64,000 bases of DNA from the NCBI RefSeq assembly GCF_019056395.1, contig NZ_CP077639.1, positions 2,048,001 through 2,112,000 of the forward strand, written 5' to 3'. This DNA comes from Terribacillus sp. DMT04. Lineage in GTDB: Bacteria; Bacillota; Bacilli; Bacillales; Amphibacillaceae. Under the pieces are notes generated by a model, which was not told the origin of the DNA, ran no database searches, and was given only the letters and a program-made list of their open reading frames with translations. The first letter of the stretch is position 1. Every line of letters begins with the position of its first letter. Both the position numbers and the translations under genes were made by a program. This document shows positions 53,606 through 64,000 of this stretch, in pieces.

Positions 53606-55309
53606 TTAGCCTTTCTTTGCACGGCGCTGCTGCGGAATGACAAGAAGCTGCCCTTCTGCAACTGCATCTTCCTCCAATTTGTTTGAGCTGAGGATTGAGC
53701 TCGCCGGCACATCATAGCGCGTAGCAATCTTCTCTAACGTATCTCTTTCCTGCACGATACAAACACGTACCTTGGTGAATGTTTCTTCTCTCGCACCAAA
53801 CATACTAACGAGGAAGTTTGTATTACTGCGATCATCTGCTGTTTCTTGCTCTTCCGCTTCTTCTGCCAAGTCTTGCGGCTGAAGCTCTTGATTAACTGGT
53901 ACTTCTTGAACAGATAAATCTTTATAAGAATCTGTGTATGGATTGTCATCGATGTCATCTTCTTCAAGATCGGCTTGCGGTACTTCCGTCGGCTCTGCAG
54001 TTTTGCTGCCGAAGAATTCACTTAGCGTTTTCGTTTCTTTATACTTCCAACGATCATCTTCCTCAGACGCTAACACAGGCGGAGCTTCAAATGCCGGGGG
54101 TGGCGGTACGTCTTCTTCCTGCTTCGCTTGGTACGTAAAAGTAAAGTCAGGAGCTTCTGCAGGCGCCTCATGCGGCAGCTCACGATCCAGTGTGTACACA
54201 TTATCGTCTTCAGGGGCTGCTTGGCGGAAATCAGCTGCTTGAAAAGCGTCCTCCAGTTCATCCGGCAGCACATACGGCTCCTCTGGCTTCTGCTCGTCAT
54301 CCTCAGCAGCATCAGCTTCTTCTTCTTGCAAAATGGAAGGTATCTGATCTGCTTCATACGCTGCTTGCTTTCGCAACTCTTCATATGCTTCATTTGCTCG
54401 CAAAGCCTCTGCGTGCGCTTCTTCCAATGCTTGCTCTTGTAAGTGCGCTTCCTGGATTGCTTGCTCTTGCAGATAAGCTTCTTCAATTTCAGATTCGTCT
54501 GGCTGCTCGTCTTCCGCTTCATCTGCTGAATCTGCTGGCACATCTGTTTCGTATTGTGCTTGTGAGAAGGAATAGCTCTGTGTTTCAAGCTGTTCCGTTT
54601 CCTCTGGCTGCGGAGAAGCGCTATATGCTTCTTGATTAAAGTTGTACGGCTGCTGCTCGTCACGTGGCTCCGCTGCAGCTTCTGACGTTACATTTTCAGT
54701 TTGTTCTGTTTGGAATGAATAAGCTTGCTTCTCATCTTGATAATTCTCACGAGCTGCAGCTTCAATCTGTTCAGCTATTTCGTCTGTATAAGACTGCACT
54801 GGCTCGCCTTGCTCAAATGTTGGAATAGGGTAGTAAGGCTGCTCTGGCGCTGGAGCTTGTGTTTCCGGCTGCCTTTGTTCCTCTGTGACACCATAGATTG
54901 CAACAGTAGCATGAAGTTCCAGCACATTTGTGCCGGGAATGTCATAATCAAACTGATCAATCGCTACATACACCTCGTTCAGCTGGCGTATACGATGTTT
55001 AGGAACAGATATTTCAACGGGAAAGCGATGATAAAATGTATTGGTGCCAGTTTGCTGTTTTTCTACATTCTCAATTTCTCTTGTACCTGGACTTACAGCT
55101 ACTGCACTGCCTTCCACAACTTCCTCAACAGGATGATATTCACCTGTTAGTTCAATGACACCATGAACAGAAATATCATGCTCAAACTCCTGGATATTGA
55201 TCTCCGGCTCCAATGCGATTCCGATAAGATCCTGCAGCTGGTCTTCAGCTCGAAAACTGAGTGATTCTTTTATATCAAACGTAAAAGGCGTTGTCTCATT
55301 TTTAGACAA
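53606..55309 (-). CDS. spoVID: Spore coat assembly protein SpoVID
   Basis: A 567-residue mother-cell protein needed for the coat to encase the spore and for SafA docking. The N-terminal domain (about 1-140, FDIKESLSFRAEDQLQDLIGI and VIELTGEY) is conserved; the middle (about 145-480) is very acidic, Gln/Glu/Ala-rich with an EAHLQEQA-type heptad-like repeat; the C-terminus has a LysM domain (about 515-560, RDTLEKIATRYDVPASSIL). The TTG at 55309 has GGAGG upstream. Cotranscribed with ysxE, 24 bases apart. Confidence 0.92.
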   Translation of the reverse strand: MSKNETTPFTFDIKESLSFRAEDQLQDLIGIALEPEINIQEFEHDISVHGVIELTGEYHPVEEVVEGSAVAVSPGTREIENVEKQQTGTNTFYHRFPVEISVPKHRIRQLNEVYVAIDQFDYDIPGTNVLELHATVAIYGVTEEQRQPETQAPAPEQPYYPIPTFEQGEPVQSYTDEIAEQIEAAARENYQDEKQAYSFQTEQTENVTSEAAAEPRDEQQPYNFNQEAYSASPQPEETEQLETQSYSFSQAQYETDVPADSADEAEDEQPDESEIEEAYLQEQAIQEAHLQEQALEEAHAEALRANEAYEELRKQAAYEADQIPSILQEEEADAAEDDEQKPEEPYVLPDELEDAFQAADFRQAAPEDDNVYTLDRELPHEAPAEAPDFTFTYQAKQEEDVPPPPAFEAPPVLASEEDDRWKYKETKTLSEFFGSKTAEPTEVPQADLEEDDIDDNPYTDSYKDLSVQEVPVNQELQPQDLAEEAEEQETADDRSNTNFLVSMFGAREETFTKVRVCIVQERDTLEKIATRYDVPASSILSSNKLEEDAVAEGQLLVIPQQRRAKKG

Positions 55310-55400
55310 GTGGAATCCTCCCTCCAAGATTTAAGCATTCTCTGTACTAAAACCTATGCAGGTGCTGCTGCACATATGTAGGAAAATCCCTTGTCCGTAA

Positions 55401-55434
55401 GAAAAAAAGCCCAAGCAATAAGCTTGGACTTTCG
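55401..55434 (-). terminator. Terminator of the hem operon
   Basis: Minus-strand AAAGTCCAAGC-TTATT-GCTTGGGCTTTTTTT just after the hemL stop. Confidence 0.88.
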
Positions 55435-55435
55435 T

Positions 55436-56728
55436 TTATGATGCTGCTATTTTTTTGAACGCTTGTCTTGCCGCTTCAATTGTTGCTTCGATATCTTCAT
55501 CTGTGTGCGCAGCTGACAGGAATAAACCTTCGAACTGGGACGGCGGCAGGAAGATGCCTGCTTCAATCATTTCTCGGTAATAGGTAGAGAAGTGATCTAA
55601 ATTAGCTGTTTTTGCAGTATCAAAGTTGATAACCGGTTCGTTCGTAAAGAATACGCCGATCATCGAACCCGCTCGGTTCACTTGCAAAGGAATACCGAAT
55701 TCCTCTGCCGCTGCTTTATACCCTTCCGCAAGACGGTCAGCATGCGCATTGATTTTTTCATACGCTGCTTTATCCATCGCAGCCAATGTCTCATAACCAG
55801 CTGTCATTGCCAATGGGTTACCTGATAACGTACCTGCTTGATAAATATCACCAGCTGGCGCAATTCGGTCCATGATATCTTTACGGCCGCCATACGCACC
55901 GACTGGAAGACCGCCGCCGATGATTTTACCTAGACAAGTTAAATCCGGCTCCACGTCAAAATGACCTTGCGCTGAATGGTAGCCAACGCGGAAACCTGTC
56001 ATTACCTCGTCAAAGATAAGCAACGAGCCATGCTGCTTTGTAATCTCCCGGATACCTTCCAGGAAACCAGGCTGCGGCGGCACAACACCCATATTACCGC
56101 AAACTGGCTCAGCAATTACCGCAGCAATATCGTCACCAAACTGTTCAAACGCATATTTGACGCTTTCTAAATCATTATATGGAACCGTAATAGTGTTTCG
56201 GGCAATTGTCTCTGGTACTCCTGGACTGTCTGGCAGACCGAGTGTTGCTACACCAGAGCCTGCTTTAATCAATAGCGAGTCTCCATGGCCGTGGTAGCTG
56301 CCGACAAACTTCAGAATCTTGTCACGCCCAGTAAAGCCTCGTGCAAGACGCAAAGCACTCATCGTAGCTTCTGTACCTGAGTTAACCATGCGGACAATCT
56401 CCATAGAAGGAATACGCTCTTTTACTAAAGCAGCCATCTTATTTTCGATAACTGTTGGAGCACCGAAGCTTGTTCCTTTTTCCGTAACGCTTTTAAGCCC
56501 TTCCACGACACGCTCATCTGCATGACCTAAAATGAGCGGACCCCAGCTTAGTACGTAATCAATATACGTATTCCCATCAATATCGGTAATCTTTGAACCC
56601 TTCCCGCTTTCCATAAAAATTGGGTCCATCCCGACAGAACGAAAAGCACGAACTGGAGAGTTCACGCCGCCAGGCATGTGCTGTTTAGCTTCTTCGAATG
56701 CTGCAATTGATTTTTCAAAGTCCTTCAT
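55436..56728 (-). CDS. hemL: Glutamate-1-semialdehyde 2,1-aminomutase
   Basis: PLP enzyme forming 5-aminolevulinate from glutamate-1-semialdehyde. The 430 residues carry the class III aminotransferase pattern [14 protein letters not shown] and the PLP lysine in [17 protein letters not shown]. Last gene of hemAXCDBL, 13 bases after hemB. Confidence 0.97.
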   Translation of the reverse strand: MKDFEKSIAAFEEAKQHMPGGVNSPVRAFRSVGMDPIFMESGKGSKITDIDGNTYIDYVLSWGPLILGHADERVVEGLKSVTEKGTSFGAPTVIENKMAALVKERIPSMEIVRMVNSGTEATMSALRLARGFTGRDKILKFVGSYHGHGDSLLIKAGSGVATLGLPDSPGVPETIARNTITVPYNDLESVKYAFEQFGDDIAAVIAEPVCGNMGVVPPQPGFLEGIREITKQHGSLLIFDEVMTGFRVGYHSAQGHFDVEPDLTCLGKIIGGGLPVGAYGGRKDIMDRIAPAGDIYQAGTLSGNPLAMTAGYETLAAMDKAAYEKINAHADRLAEGYKAAAEEFGIPLQVNRAGSMIGVFFTNEPVINFDTAKTANLDHFSTYYREMIEAGIFLPPSQFEGLFLSAAHTDEDIEATIEAARQAFKKIAAS

Positions 56729-56741
56729 TGCGATTCCTCCT

Positions 56742-57719
56742 TTAATTATCTTCCTTCAGCCATCTTGCTACATCTTTAGCAAAGTACGTCATAATCAAAT
56801 CAGCACCCGCACGCTTCATACCGATCATTTTTTCCATAACAATGGCTTTCTCATCGATCCAGCCGTTCAGCGCAGCTGCTTTAACCATGCTGTACTCTCC
56901 GCTTACGTTATACGCAACAACTGGCGCATTGAAGTTATTGCGAACATCACGAATAATATCTAAGTAAGCAAGTGCAGGTTTGACAATTAAGAAGTCTGCA
57001 TTTTCTTCTATATCAGATTCAGCTTCGCGCAGTGCTTCCATTCTGTTAGAAGGATCCATTTGATATGTTTTGCGATCGCCAAACTGCGGAGCACCATCTG
57101 CCGCTTCACGGAACGGACCATAGAAAGCAGAAGCGTATTTGACGGAATAAGCCATAATCGGTATGTTTGCAAATCCAGCTTCATCCAATCCTTTACGGAT
57201 AGCTTGTACATACCCGTCCATCATGTTGGAAGGGGCAATAATATCTGCTCCTGCTTTCGCCTGGCTTACAGCTGTATCTACCAAGTAGCCCAGTGATTCA
57301 TCATTATCGATTATTCCGTCATGAACAATACCGCAATGGCCGTGAGACGTGTATTCGCAAAGGCATGTATCGGCAATCAAAAGCAAGTCCGGGAATTCTT
57401 GTTTCGTCTGTGTGATAGCCCGCTGCACGATGCCATGATCATGGAATGCGCCCGTGCCAACTTCATCTTTCTCTGCCGGGATACCAAAGAATAAGACAGA
57501 TTTAATTCCAAGTTCGCTAACTTCCTTCATTTCAGCTGCTAAGTTATCAAGTGACAGCTGAAATACGCCCGGCATGGAGGAAACTTCATTACGGATGTTC
57601 TCCCCTTCTGCTACGAATACCGGATAAATCAAATCATCTACCGTTACTTGTGTTTCTCTTACTAATGCCCGCATGTTCGCAGATGTACGCAAACGGCGGT
57701 GGCGTTTAAATTCAGCCAT
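56742..57719 (-). CDS. hemB: Delta-aminolevulinic acid dehydratase (porphobilinogen synthase)
   Basis: Condenses two 5-aminolevulinates to porphobilinogen. The 325 residues hold both Schiff-base lysines ([13 protein letters not shown] and [10 protein letters not shown]) and the zinc-type cysteines in [17 protein letters not shown] 57719 follows the hemD stop at once, with AGGTG in the hemD 3' end as ribosome site; the frame's ATG at 57743 is not needed. Confidence 0.97.
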   Translation of the reverse strand: MAEFKRHRRLRTSANMRALVRETQVTVDDLIYPVFVAEGENIRNEVSSMPGVFQLSLDNLAAEMKEVSELGIKSVLFFGIPAEKDEVGTGAFHDHGIVQRAITQTKQEFPDLLLIADTCLCEYTSHGHCGIVHDGIIDNDESLGYLVDTAVSQAKAGADIIAPSNMMDGYVQAIRKGLDEAGFANIPIMAYSVKYASAFYGPFREAADGAPQFGDRKTYQMDPSNRMEALREAESDIEENADFLIVKPALAYLDIIRDVRNNFNAPVVAYNVSGEYSMVKAAALNGWIDEKAIVMEKMIGMKRAGADLIMTYFAKDVARWLKEDN

Positions 57720-57720
57720 A

Positions 57721-58506
57721 TTAATCACCTGTCCTTTGTTCATAGAAGTGTACTAATGTATCAATCATTGCTTCTGCCGTAAACACATCCGGCACCAGAA
57801 TGTTATGAAAGCCGTGCCTCTTGGCAGCTCTTTCTGTTGTCGGACCAATTACAAGACACAGCTTGTCTAGCTGTGCGAATTTCATACGAGAGCTGCGGAT
57901 AAACCTGAAAAAGGCCTCAATGGAAGAGGGACTCGTAAAAGTCAGCACCTCTGGTTTCTCTTGCTCCAGCACCTCGTTTAAAAGCGTCTGATTTGTTTGC
58001 TCTTCTACCGTATCATATACAACCATTTTCTCAAATGCATAGTCATTCTGGCTTAAACCATTTGCCAAAGCTGGCCGGGACAGACTGCCTTGAACAAGCA
58101 AAATACGGCTGACAGTCTGGTGTGCTGCTGCAAAGGCAACTGCTAAATCATCTGCCGTATATGCTTCTGGAACCAAATCAGCTTTCCGGCCAATTATCTC
58201 CTCTATCGCATCAGCCGTCTTTTGTCCGACAGCAGCTATTCGGCAATGACGCCAATTGTCCAAATGGGAATAGTTCTCTACGATTGCTTGAAAATGTTTT
58301 ACACCGTTTCTGCTGGAAAAGAACAGCCAATTGTACTGATCTGCTTGCCGAGAAAGCAATTGATTGCGTTCATCGTCTCTCGTTTGGAAAGTTAATAACG
58401 GCACCTCTATCGGGTCTGCGCCTGCAAGAGAGAGCTGCTCAGCGAACCGCGCTGTCTGCTGCTTCGGACGCGTTACCAGCACCTTGACAGCCGGCAGCCG
58501 GCTCAT
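57721..58506 (-). CDS. hemD: Uroporphyrinogen-III synthase
   Basis: Closes and inverts ring D of hydroxymethylbilane. The 261-residue two-lobed protein shows [18 protein letters not shown] at the start and the [16 protein letters not shown] and [18 protein letters not shown] motifs. Sequence conservation in this family is low; identity is secured by its place in the operon. Start overlaps hemC by 4 bases. Confidence 0.95.
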   Translation of the reverse strand: MSRLPAVKVLVTRPKQQTARFAEQLSLAGADPIEVPLLTFQTRDDERNQLLSRQADQYNWLFFSSRNGVKHFQAIVENYSHLDNWRHCRIAAVGQKTADAIEEIIGRKADLVPEAYTADDLAVAFAAAHQTVSRILLVQGSLSRPALANGLSQNDYAFEKMVVYDTVEEQTNQTLLNEVLEQEKPEVLTFTSPSSIEAFFRFIRSSRMKFAQLDKLCLVIGPTTERAAKRHGFHNILVPDVFTAEAMIDTLVHFYEQRTGD

Positions 58507-59435
58507 TTAGATTCAGACTCCTGAATCGCCTTGTTGACAATCTCCTGTGCACCTTGTTCCTGCATACGTTCTGCAGCAATCTTCCCTACGTCTTGCGGAT
58601 CGGCTCCGCGTACTTCTTCTTTGTATACTTCCTTACCATCCGGAGAGGCAATCAAAGCTGTTAAAACAACTTCATCTTCCTCCATATGTGCAACACCTGC
58701 AATGGGTACTTGGCAGCTGCCGTTCATCAGATAAAGGAAAGTACGCTCAGCCAATACCGTTTGCTGTGTATACGAATCATTGATCTTCGCTAGCAGCTCA
58801 ATCAATTCCATATCTGTATCACGGCACTCAATCGCTAAAGCTCCTTGTCCGATTGCCGGCAGACATAGATCTGTTTCCAGGAACTCAGTCACTATGTCAT
58901 CGCTCCAGCCCATCCGTTTTAAACCAGCAGCTGCGAGGACAATTGCATCAAAGTTTTCTTCTTTCAATTTTCGCAGACGTGTATCGATATTACCGCGAAT
59001 CGGTTTAATTTCAACGTCCGGACGAATGGAAAGGATTTGCGAAGCGCGTCGCAAACTGCTCGTTCCTACAACCGCACCTTCAGGCAGTTCTTTTAAAGGA
59101 AGGTTATTCTTTGAGATCAGGGCATCACGATAGTCTTCTCGTACAGGTACACTGGCAATTGTCAGACCGACTGGAAGCTCTGATGGCATATCTTTCATAC
59201 TATGTACAGCCATATCAATGTCTTCGTTATACATAGCTTCCTCAATTTCCTTCACAAACAATCCTTTTCCTCCGACTTTGGATAATGTCACGTCGAGGAT
59301 CTTATCGCCTTTTGTTTCAATCTTCTTTATTTCAAATTCATATGGTGCGCCAGCTCGTTTCAGCTGTTCGATTACCCACTTTGTCTGCGTGAGCGCCAGA
59401 TTACTTTTTCTTGAACCTACGATAATTTTTCGCAT
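58503..59435 (-). CDS. hemC: Hydroxymethylbilane synthase (porphobilinogen deaminase)
   Basis: Builds linear tetrapyrrole from four porphobilinogens. The 310 residues begin [16 protein letters not shown]; the dipyrromethane-cofactor cysteine is in [11 protein letters not shown] (about residue 241) and the catalytic Asp in [12 protein letters not shown]. Overlaps hemD by 4 bases. Confidence 0.97.
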   Translation of the reverse strand: MRKIIVGSRKSNLALTQTKWVIEQLKRAGAPYEFEIKKIETKGDKILDVTLSKVGGKGLFVKEIEEAMYNEDIDMAVHSMKDMPSELPVGLTIASVPVREDYRDALISKNNLPLKELPEGAVVGTSSLRRASQILSIRPDVEIKPIRGNIDTRLRKLKEENFDAIVLAAAGLKRMGWSDDIVTEFLETDLCLPAIGQGALAIECRDTDMELIELLAKINDSYTQQTVLAERTFLYLMNGSCQVPIAGVAHMEEDEVVLTALIASPDGKEVYKEEVRGADPQDVGKIAAERMQEQGAQEIVNKAIQESESK

Positions 59436-59461
59436 TGCAATACCTCCTGGAAGATGGGTCG

Positions 59462-60286
59462 TTACTCTGTAAAATGAAAAGATGAATACGTGCTCAGCAA
59501 GAAGAAGTTAATGATAAGAATTAGGAATGCCGCTATTGTATAGATTGCTAATCCTTTTCCTCGAATACCTCTTGCTAAACGCAGGAATAGATAGACGGCA
59601 TAAACAGCTAAAACGGTCAGTGAGCCGATCGTCTTCCAATCATACCAATAAAAGACCGCCGCTGTCGTGTATGCCCAAACAACACCCATAATAACTGATA
59701 ACAGCAATAATGGCGTGCCAATAGTGATCGATGTAAAGGTGTATGTCTCTAGCTTACCCAAGTCACCGAGTCTCGTCCAAAATCGGTACCCTTTTTTCTG
59801 TTTAAGAAGCTGATACTGCATAACATACATGACAGAAAAGACGAAGGACAGCGTAAAGAATGCATAAGCGAGTATTGCTAACGTAATATGTGCAATCAGC
59901 ACTTCATTCATAAACGGAATTGTTCTCGTCCACTGCCGCTCATAAGCGGAGCTCGTAATATATAACAACATCATAAAAAAGCCGACCACGTTCAAAAAGA
60001 ACGTGAGAAAATCGACTTTGTAAATCCGATTAATAAATAAGGACAAAGACACAAGCACCCAAGCATAAAAATATAACCCTTCATAGACGTCTTTAACTGG
60101 CAGACCGCCATGTGAAATCATTTCCTGCAATAAAAAAAGGCTCTGAAAGAACCAAACCAATGTAAGCAAACGGAAGGCGAGTTGATTCGCCTTCCGATTT
60201 TTTTGTATAAAGTCGATAAAATAGCTGAAAATGCTGGCTGCATATAAAACTAATATAATTTCATAAAGATAAGCAGGTACCTGCAT
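59462..60286 (-). CDS. hemX: HemX, CcsA-like membrane protein controlling HemA
   Basis: A 274-residue protein with eight hydrophobic segments of the cytochrome c assembly (CcsA/CcmC-like) family. In B. subtilis HemX lowers HemA protein level. The family's tryptophan-rich region is partly kept ([18 protein letters not shown]). Between hemA (17 bases) and hemC. Confidence 0.93.
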   Translation of the reverse strand: MQVPAYLYEIILVLYAASIFSYFIDFIQKNRKANQLAFRLLTLVWFFQSLFLLQEMISHGGLPVKDVYEGLYFYAWVLVSLSLFINRIYKVDFLTFFLNVVGFFMMLLYITSSAYERQWTRTIPFMNEVLIAHITLAILAYAFFTLSFVFSVMYVMQYQLLKQKKGYRFWTRLGDLGKLETYTFTSITIGTPLLLLSVIMGVVWAYTTAAVFYWYDWKTIGSLTVLAVYAVYLFLRLARGIRGKGLAIYTIAAFLILIINFFLLSTYSSFHFTE

Positions 60287-60303
60287 TTGGGAGCCCTTCT
60301 TTT

Positions 60304-61659
60304 TTATCTAGTAGTGGATGCATTAGGTACAGATACAATATTCTGTGCCTCATGCCGCTCCAGTTTAATGATATTATTCTGTTTGTCCAGGACAGCTTTC
60401 TCAATACCAAAGATCTCTGCGAATTGCTGGATAAGCTCTTCGCTGTTTTCACGGCCGGCAAGCTCTTTCGCCTGTGTAATAGGCTGTTTTAGCATTTGGT
60501 TCACGATACTTTTCGTATGCTTGTTCAACACGCGGATTTCCCGTTCATTCAAATTCGGCAATTTACGTTCGAGGCTCTTCATTGTTTCTGTCTGTATGGA
60601 AGCTGCTTTGCGGCGAAGCTCCGTAATTACGGGTACAACGCCTAATGTTTGCAGCCATACTTTAAAATCAACAATACCGCCTTCGATCATAATTTCGATC
60701 TTTTCAACAGCTTCTTGACGGGCAGCTAAATTCGCGTCCACGACATCCTGTAAATCATCGATATCATATAAGAATGTGCTTTCCAATTCGTCTACATCCG
60801 GATTAATATCGCGTGGCACAGCAATGTCGACCAGGAATAGTGGCTGGCCTTTTCGTGCTTTGAGAATAGGCTGGAGAATTTGTTTATCCAGCACATACCC
60901 TGGTGCCCCAGTAGAACTGATGACAATGTCTGCGTGCTGCAAAGCAGACTCTAATTCATCCCAGCCAGCTGCTTTGCCGTTGAACAATGCTGCTAGCTGT
61001 TCCGCTTTTTCTTTCGTACGGTTAACAACTGTTACATCCTTTACGCCTGAACCTTGCAGATTTTTTGCTGCCAGTTCCCCCATTTTACCAGCGCCAAGAA
61101 TAACAACTCGTTTTGAAGCGATATCACCGAATATCTTCTTCGATAGCTCCACTGCTGCATAGCTGACAGAAACCGCATTCTCACCGATTCCTGTTTCTGT
61201 ATGTGCCCGTTTTGCTACTGTAACTGCTTGTTTAAATAACTCATTGTATATTGTGCCCGATGTATGCAGCTCCTGTGCTTTTTGAAAAGCGCGTTTCAGC
61301 TGGCCTAGGATTTGTGTTTCCCCTACAACCATAGAATCCAGCCCGCTTGCTACGCGGTACAGGTGCTCCACAGCTCGTTCATCCTCATGAAATGTAAGAT
61401 AAGATGCGATCTCTTCTTTCTCTATACCGAACCATTCAGATAAGAATTTCTTTATATAATAGCGCCCGGTATGCATTTGATCGACTACTGCATATATCTC
61501 CGTGCGGTTGCATGTAGAAACGATCACATTCTCGAGCATGCTTTTCTGGTTGGAGAGTGCTTGCATCGCTAATCCAAGCTCTTCTTCCTTGAAGGTTAAT
61601 CTTTCTCTTATTTCAATCGGGGCTGTGCGATAATTGATTCCTGCAACTAACATGTACAT
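60304..61659 (-). CDS. hemA: Glutamyl-tRNA reductase
   Basis: First enzyme of haem synthesis, reducing Glu-tRNA to glutamate-1-semialdehyde. The 451 residues show the nucleophile C50 in [10 protein letters not shown], the NADPH site [13 protein letters not shown] and the C-terminal dimerisation domain. The first ATG aligns with B. subtilis HemA (MxxLVxGxxY). First gene of the hem operon. Confidence 0.98.
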   Translation of the reverse strand: MYMLVAGINYRTAPIEIRERLTFKEEELGLAMQALSNQKSMLENVIVSTCNRTEIYAVVDQMHTGRYYIKKFLSEWFGIEKEEIASYLTFHEDERAVEHLYRVASGLDSMVVGETQILGQLKRAFQKAQELHTSGTIYNELFKQAVTVAKRAHTETGIGENAVSVSYAAVELSKKIFGDIASKRVVILGAGKMGELAAKNLQGSGVKDVTVVNRTKEKAEQLAALFNGKAAGWDELESALQHADIVISSTGAPGYVLDKQILQPILKARKGQPLFLVDIAVPRDINPDVDELESTFLYDIDDLQDVVDANLAARQEAVEKIEIMIEGGIVDFKVWLQTLGVVPVITELRRKAASIQTETMKSLERKLPNLNEREIRVLNKHTKSIVNQMLKQPITQAKELAGRENSEELIQQFAEIFGIEKAVLDKQNNIIKLERHEAQNIVSVPNASTTR

Positions 61660-61696
61660 TCCCTTTTTCCCCCTTGAAAACCGTATCGCTCATACC

Positions 61697-61705
61697 AGTA
61701 TAACA
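61697..61705 (-). promoter_or_regulatory. Predicted extended -10 promoter of the hem operon
   Basis: TGTTATACT on the minus strand (TATACT at 61697-61702) about 37 bases before the hemA start; -35 box weak. No PerR box overlaps it. Confidence 0.5.
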
Positions 61706-61792
61706 CTACGCAATTTCTGTCCTCGATTAATTTGTGAACAGAACGTAAACAATTGTGTTAGGATAAAGTGTGTCTTGCATTTAGGTGTGAGT

Positions 61793-61821
61793 TTGTGAAT
61801 AATTTAATAAGTACATATAAC
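61793..61821 (+). promoter_or_regulatory. Predicted promoter of the four-helix membrane gene
   Basis: TTGTGA (61793-61798), 17-base spacer, TATAAC (61816-61821). Confidence 0.5.
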
Positions 61822-61865
61822 AAATTAACACAGCTACTCATGATAATCAACGATTTAATCTTATT

Positions 61866-61880
61866 TAATAATAATTATTA
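61866..61880. promoter_or_regulatory. Fur/PerR-like 7-1-7 inverted repeat
   Basis: TAATAAT-A-ATTATTA is a perfect 7-1-7 palindrome that matches both the Fur box TGATAATNATTATCA and the PerR box TTATAATNATTATAA at 13 of 15 positions. It lies just before the ribosome site of the gene at 61895, downstream of its predicted start site. AT-rich chance repeats are possible. Confidence 0.4.
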
Positions 61881-61894
61881 TGTGGAGAGATGTT

Positions 61895-62377
61895 ATGTCA
61901 AAGAAAAATGCTTTTGCCGGATTTTTATTACTTGGAGTTGGCGCTTACTTTTTGCTGCGTCAGTTGCGTGTACCCCTTTTTGTTGACTTTTATTCGTGGC
62001 CAACATTACTTATTATTATCGGTGCCGCACTGTTATTGCATGCTTATCTTGCGAAAGATCATAAAAACTTATTCGCCGGCTATACACTGCTTGGTCTGGG
62101 AGTCCATTTTCATGGGCTGCGCCACTACACGTTTTGGACGGATAGCTGGGGTGCCTATCCGCTCTTGGTTGGAGCTGCGCTTTTACTGGCAGCGCTGAAA
62201 ACCAAAAAAGGCTACATATGGGCGATTTTGCTGCTGGCACTTGGTATTTTTGCGATTGCCGCCCCTGCACAGCCGGCATGGTTTGGCTGGCTCGACCGAA
62301 TAGCTGGTGTCATTCGTGATTTCTGGCCTGTGCTGCTCATACTTGCTGGCGCATACCTTTTGTTCCGAAAAAAATAA
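61895..62377 (+). CDS. LiaF/LiaI-type transmembrane-domain protein
   Basis: A 160-residue membrane protein with six to seven hydrophobic segments in repeating pairs (GFLLLGVGAYFLL, WPTLLIIIGAALLL, YPLLVGAALLLAAL, FWPVLLILAGAYLLF). The WPxLLIxxGxxLL pattern is that of the LiaF/LiaI-like membrane region (DUF5668). Possibly an envelope-stress protein; not certain. ATG 61895 has GGAGAG 7-8 bases upstream. Confidence 0.7.
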   Translation: MSKKNAFAGFLLLGVGAYFLLRQLRVPLFVDFYSWPTLLIIIGAALLLHAYLAKDHKNLFAGYTLLGLGVHFHGLRHYTFWTDSWGAYPLLVGAALLLAALKTKKGYIWAILLLALGIFAIAAPAQPAWFGWLDRIAGVIRDFWPVLLILAGAYLLFRKK

Positions 62378-62411
62378 CCGTACAAGCTCAGCGGCTTGTA
62401 CGGTTATTTTT
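62371..62411. terminator. Bidirectional terminator between membrane gene and engB
   Basis: AAAATAACCGTACAAGC-TCAGC-GGCTTGTACGGTTATTTT, near-perfect stem flanked by A- and T-runs, between convergent genes. Confidence 0.9.
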
Positions 62412-62992
62412 CATAGGAATTGTTTTAATACTCCCCATGCTTCTTCCTTACCTTCTCCTGTTTCAGATGAGAACGGCAATATGATGTCTTCTTGTTCCAG
62501 CTGCAATTCATCAGCTGCGCGTTTAATATGCTGCACACGCTTGCCTTTTGGAATCTTGTCCAATTTCGTTGCAACCACAACTACCGGCAGTTCATAATGC
62601 TTGAGAAAATCATACATGGTCACATCGTCCTTGGTTGGCTTGTGCCGAATATCAACTAACAGCACGACTGCCTTCAAGTTTTCCCGCTCTGTAAAATATT
62701 CTTCAAGCATTCTGCCCCATGCGTTACGTTCCCGCTTGGAAACTTTTGCATAGCCATAGCCCGGCACATCGACGAAATGGAAACGCTCATTGATCTTGTA
62801 AAAGTTCAATGTTTGCGTCTTTCCTGGTTTCTGTGATGTGCGGACAAGGTTCTTTCGGTTAATCATCTTATTAATAAAAGATGACTTCCCAACATTAGAG
62901 CGGCCAGCTAAAGCAATCTCCGGCATATGCGTCTCCGGATATTGCTTTTTCGATACCGCGCTAATTACTATTTCTGCTTCAGTTACTTTCAT
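62411..62992 (-). CDS. engB: Ribosome biogenesis GTPase EngB/YsxC
   Basis: Essential GTPase of 50S assembly. The 193 residues have G1 [13 protein letters not shown]2 TQTLNFY, G3 DVPGYGYA and G4 TKLDK. Its start overlaps the lon stop by 14 bases, the usual lon-ysxC arrangement upstream of hemA in B. subtilis. Confidence 0.97.
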   Translation of the reverse strand: MKVTEAEIVISAVSKKQYPETHMPEIALAGRSNVGKSSFINKMINRKNLVRTSQKPGKTQTLNFYKINERFHFVDVPGYGYAKVSKRERNAWGRMLEEYFTERENLKAVVLLVDIRHKPTKDDVTMYDFLKHYELPVVVVATKLDKIPKGKRVQHIKRAADELQLEQEDIILPFSSETGEGKEEAWGVLKQFL

Positions 62993-64000
62993 GTTTATCT
63001 TCCACCAATGCGTATTTTAATACCTCATCAAGATGGCTGACTTTAATAAACGTCATGTCCTGCTTAATTGTATCCGGAATGTCTTCCAAATCCCGGTCAT
63101 TGTCAGCTGGGAAAAGTATCGTTGATATTCCGGCTCGGTGTGCGCTCAAGGATTTCTCCTTTAGACCGCCAATCGGCAGCACGCGCCCGCGAAGCGTAAT
63201 CTCACCAGTCATACCCACTTCTTTTCGTACCGGTCTGCCCGTCAATGCACTAGTCAAAGCGGTCGCAATCGTAATACCAGCGGAAGGCCCATCTTTCGGT
63301 GTTGCTCCTTCTGGCACATGGATATGGATATCATACTGTTCGTGGAACGCCGGATCCACACCAAGCTTCTCCGCATTCGAACGGATATAGCTGAATGCTG
63401 CCTGAGCAGATTCTTTCATCACATCGCCAAGTTTCCCAGTGAGCGTCAGTTTTCCTTTTCCTGGAGATAAAGAAACTTCGATAGATAGTGTATCTCCGCC
63501 GGCTGTTGTATAAGCAAGACCTGTCGCTGCGCCAACTTGATTCTCCTCTTCCATTAAACCATAACGGAAGCGCGGACGTCCAAGTAATTCTTCCACTTTC
63601 TTTTCGGTAACGGTAATTCGCTTCTTATCTTCTGACACAATGATTCTGGCAACTTTTCGGCATACAGCAGCAAGTTCACGTTCCAGCCCGCGGACACCAG
63701 CTTCTCTCGTGTAGCGGCGAACAATATGCTGCAATGCTTCATCTTTTAAAATAATATTGCCTTTTTTCAATCCATTTTCTTTAATCTGCTTTGGCAGTAA
63801 GTGTTCTTTGGCAATATGCAGCTTTTCCACTTCGGTGTATCCTGCTATGCTGATAATCTCCATCCGATCCAGCAGTGGTCCTGGAATAGAACCGAGATTG
63901 TTCGCTGTAGCAATAAACATCACATTGGATAGATCATACGTTTCTTCAATGAAGTGATCACTGAATGTGCTGTTTTGTTCCGGATCCAGCACTTCAAGCA
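62979..64000 (-). CDS. lon: ATP-dependent protease Lon, C-terminal part (cut by window edge)
   Basis: The 3' 340 codons of lon. Visible are the end of the AAA+ domain ([22 protein letters not shown], arginine-finger region and [11 protein letters not shown] sensor 2 helix) and the whole S16 protease domain with the catalytic Ser in PKDGPSAG and Lys in [12 protein letters not shown]. The N-terminus lies beyond the right edge. The ATG at 63992 is internal, not the start. Confidence 0.97.
   Translation of the reverse strand, partial: LEVLDPEQNSTFSDHFIEETYDLSNVMFIATANNLGSIPGPLLDRMEIISIAGYTEVEKLHIAKEHLLPKQIKENGLKKGNIILKDEALQHIVRRYTREAGVRGLERELAAVCRKVARIIVSEDKKRITVTEKKVEELLGRPRFRYGLMEEENQVGAATGLAYTTAGGDTLSIEVSLSPGKGKLTLTGKLGDVMKESAQAAFSYIRSNAEKLGVDPAFHEQYDIHIHVPEGATPKDGPSAGITIATALTSALTGRPVRKEVGMTGEITLRGRVLPIGGLKEKSLSAHRAGISTILFPADNDRDLEDIPDTIKQDMTFIKVSHLDEVLKYALVEDKHESN

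Noticed and set aside
61768-61986. 72-codon ORF upstream of the LiaF-like gene
   Set aside because: It lies out of frame with, and overlaps, the better-supported gene at 61895, and lacks a ribosome site.

Overview
The window is a stretch of chromosome from a low-GC, endospore-forming Bacillota, most likely a Bacillaceae (the gene order resembles Bacillus subtilis; a Terribacillus- or Halobacillus-like genus is my inference). Evidence: spoVB, bofC, safA, spo0B, spoIVFA/FB, a spoIIB-like gene and spoVID are all present, ribosome binding sites are strong AGGAGG types with many TTG/GTG starts, and T-box and L21 leaders occur. I see no rRNA, tRNA, IS element, phage or CRISPR.

Layout. 1-11,150: recJ (cut by the window edge), a LapA-like gene, secDF, comN, spoVB, a DUF421 gene, yajC, tgt, queA, ruvB and ruvA. 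11,150-13,600: bofC, an unknown small gene and a repeat-rich safA. 13,650-21,100: pheA, pheB, obgE, spo0B, rpmA, prp, rplU, rng, spoIVFB and spoIVFA. 21,170-28,700: a methyltransferase and a TRIC-type channel gene lie between spoIVFA and minD, then minC, mreD, mreC, mreB, radC and a SpoIIB-like SPOR protein. The maf gene, expected here by B. subtilis order, is absent. 28,800-38,500: a type IV pilus locus (pilB, pilT, pilC, major prepilin, prepilin peptidase, pilM, pilN, pilO, plus three minor-pilin genes) fills the comC-folC interval. 38,500-45,300: YceI, a membrane GAF-GGDEF diguanylate cyclase, folC, two overlapping RimK-like ATP-grasp genes, an ABC ATPase and a DUF3784-like gene. 45,400-49,250: an amino-acid permease behind two tandem T-boxes, a CarD-family regulator, a small lipoprotein and a GNAT acetyltransferase. 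49,300-64,000: valS with its T-box, ysxE, spoVID, the haem operon hemA-X-C-D-B-L, a small membrane protein, engB and the 3' part of lon.

How it fits together. Sporulation genes act at several stages: Spo0B in the phosphorelay, SpoIIB-like protein at engulfment, SpoIVFA/FB/BofC in pro-sigma-K processing, SafA/SpoVID in coat assembly and SpoVB in cortex synthesis. mreBCD/minCD set cell shape and division site.

The most interesting accessory block is the pilus locus. It has a PilT-type retraction ATPase and a PilB with an MshEN-like (possibly c-di-GMP-binding) N-terminus. A diguanylate cyclase lacking the inhibitory I-site lies about 3 kb upstream of pilB. An AT-rich modular minor pilin carrying a bactofilin-like beta-repeat domain is transcribed divergently. 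A second point of interest is the permease leader: two near-identical T-boxes, probably Tyr-specific, followed by a previously hidden 34-codon ORF with two early Tyr codons that overlaps the permease start.
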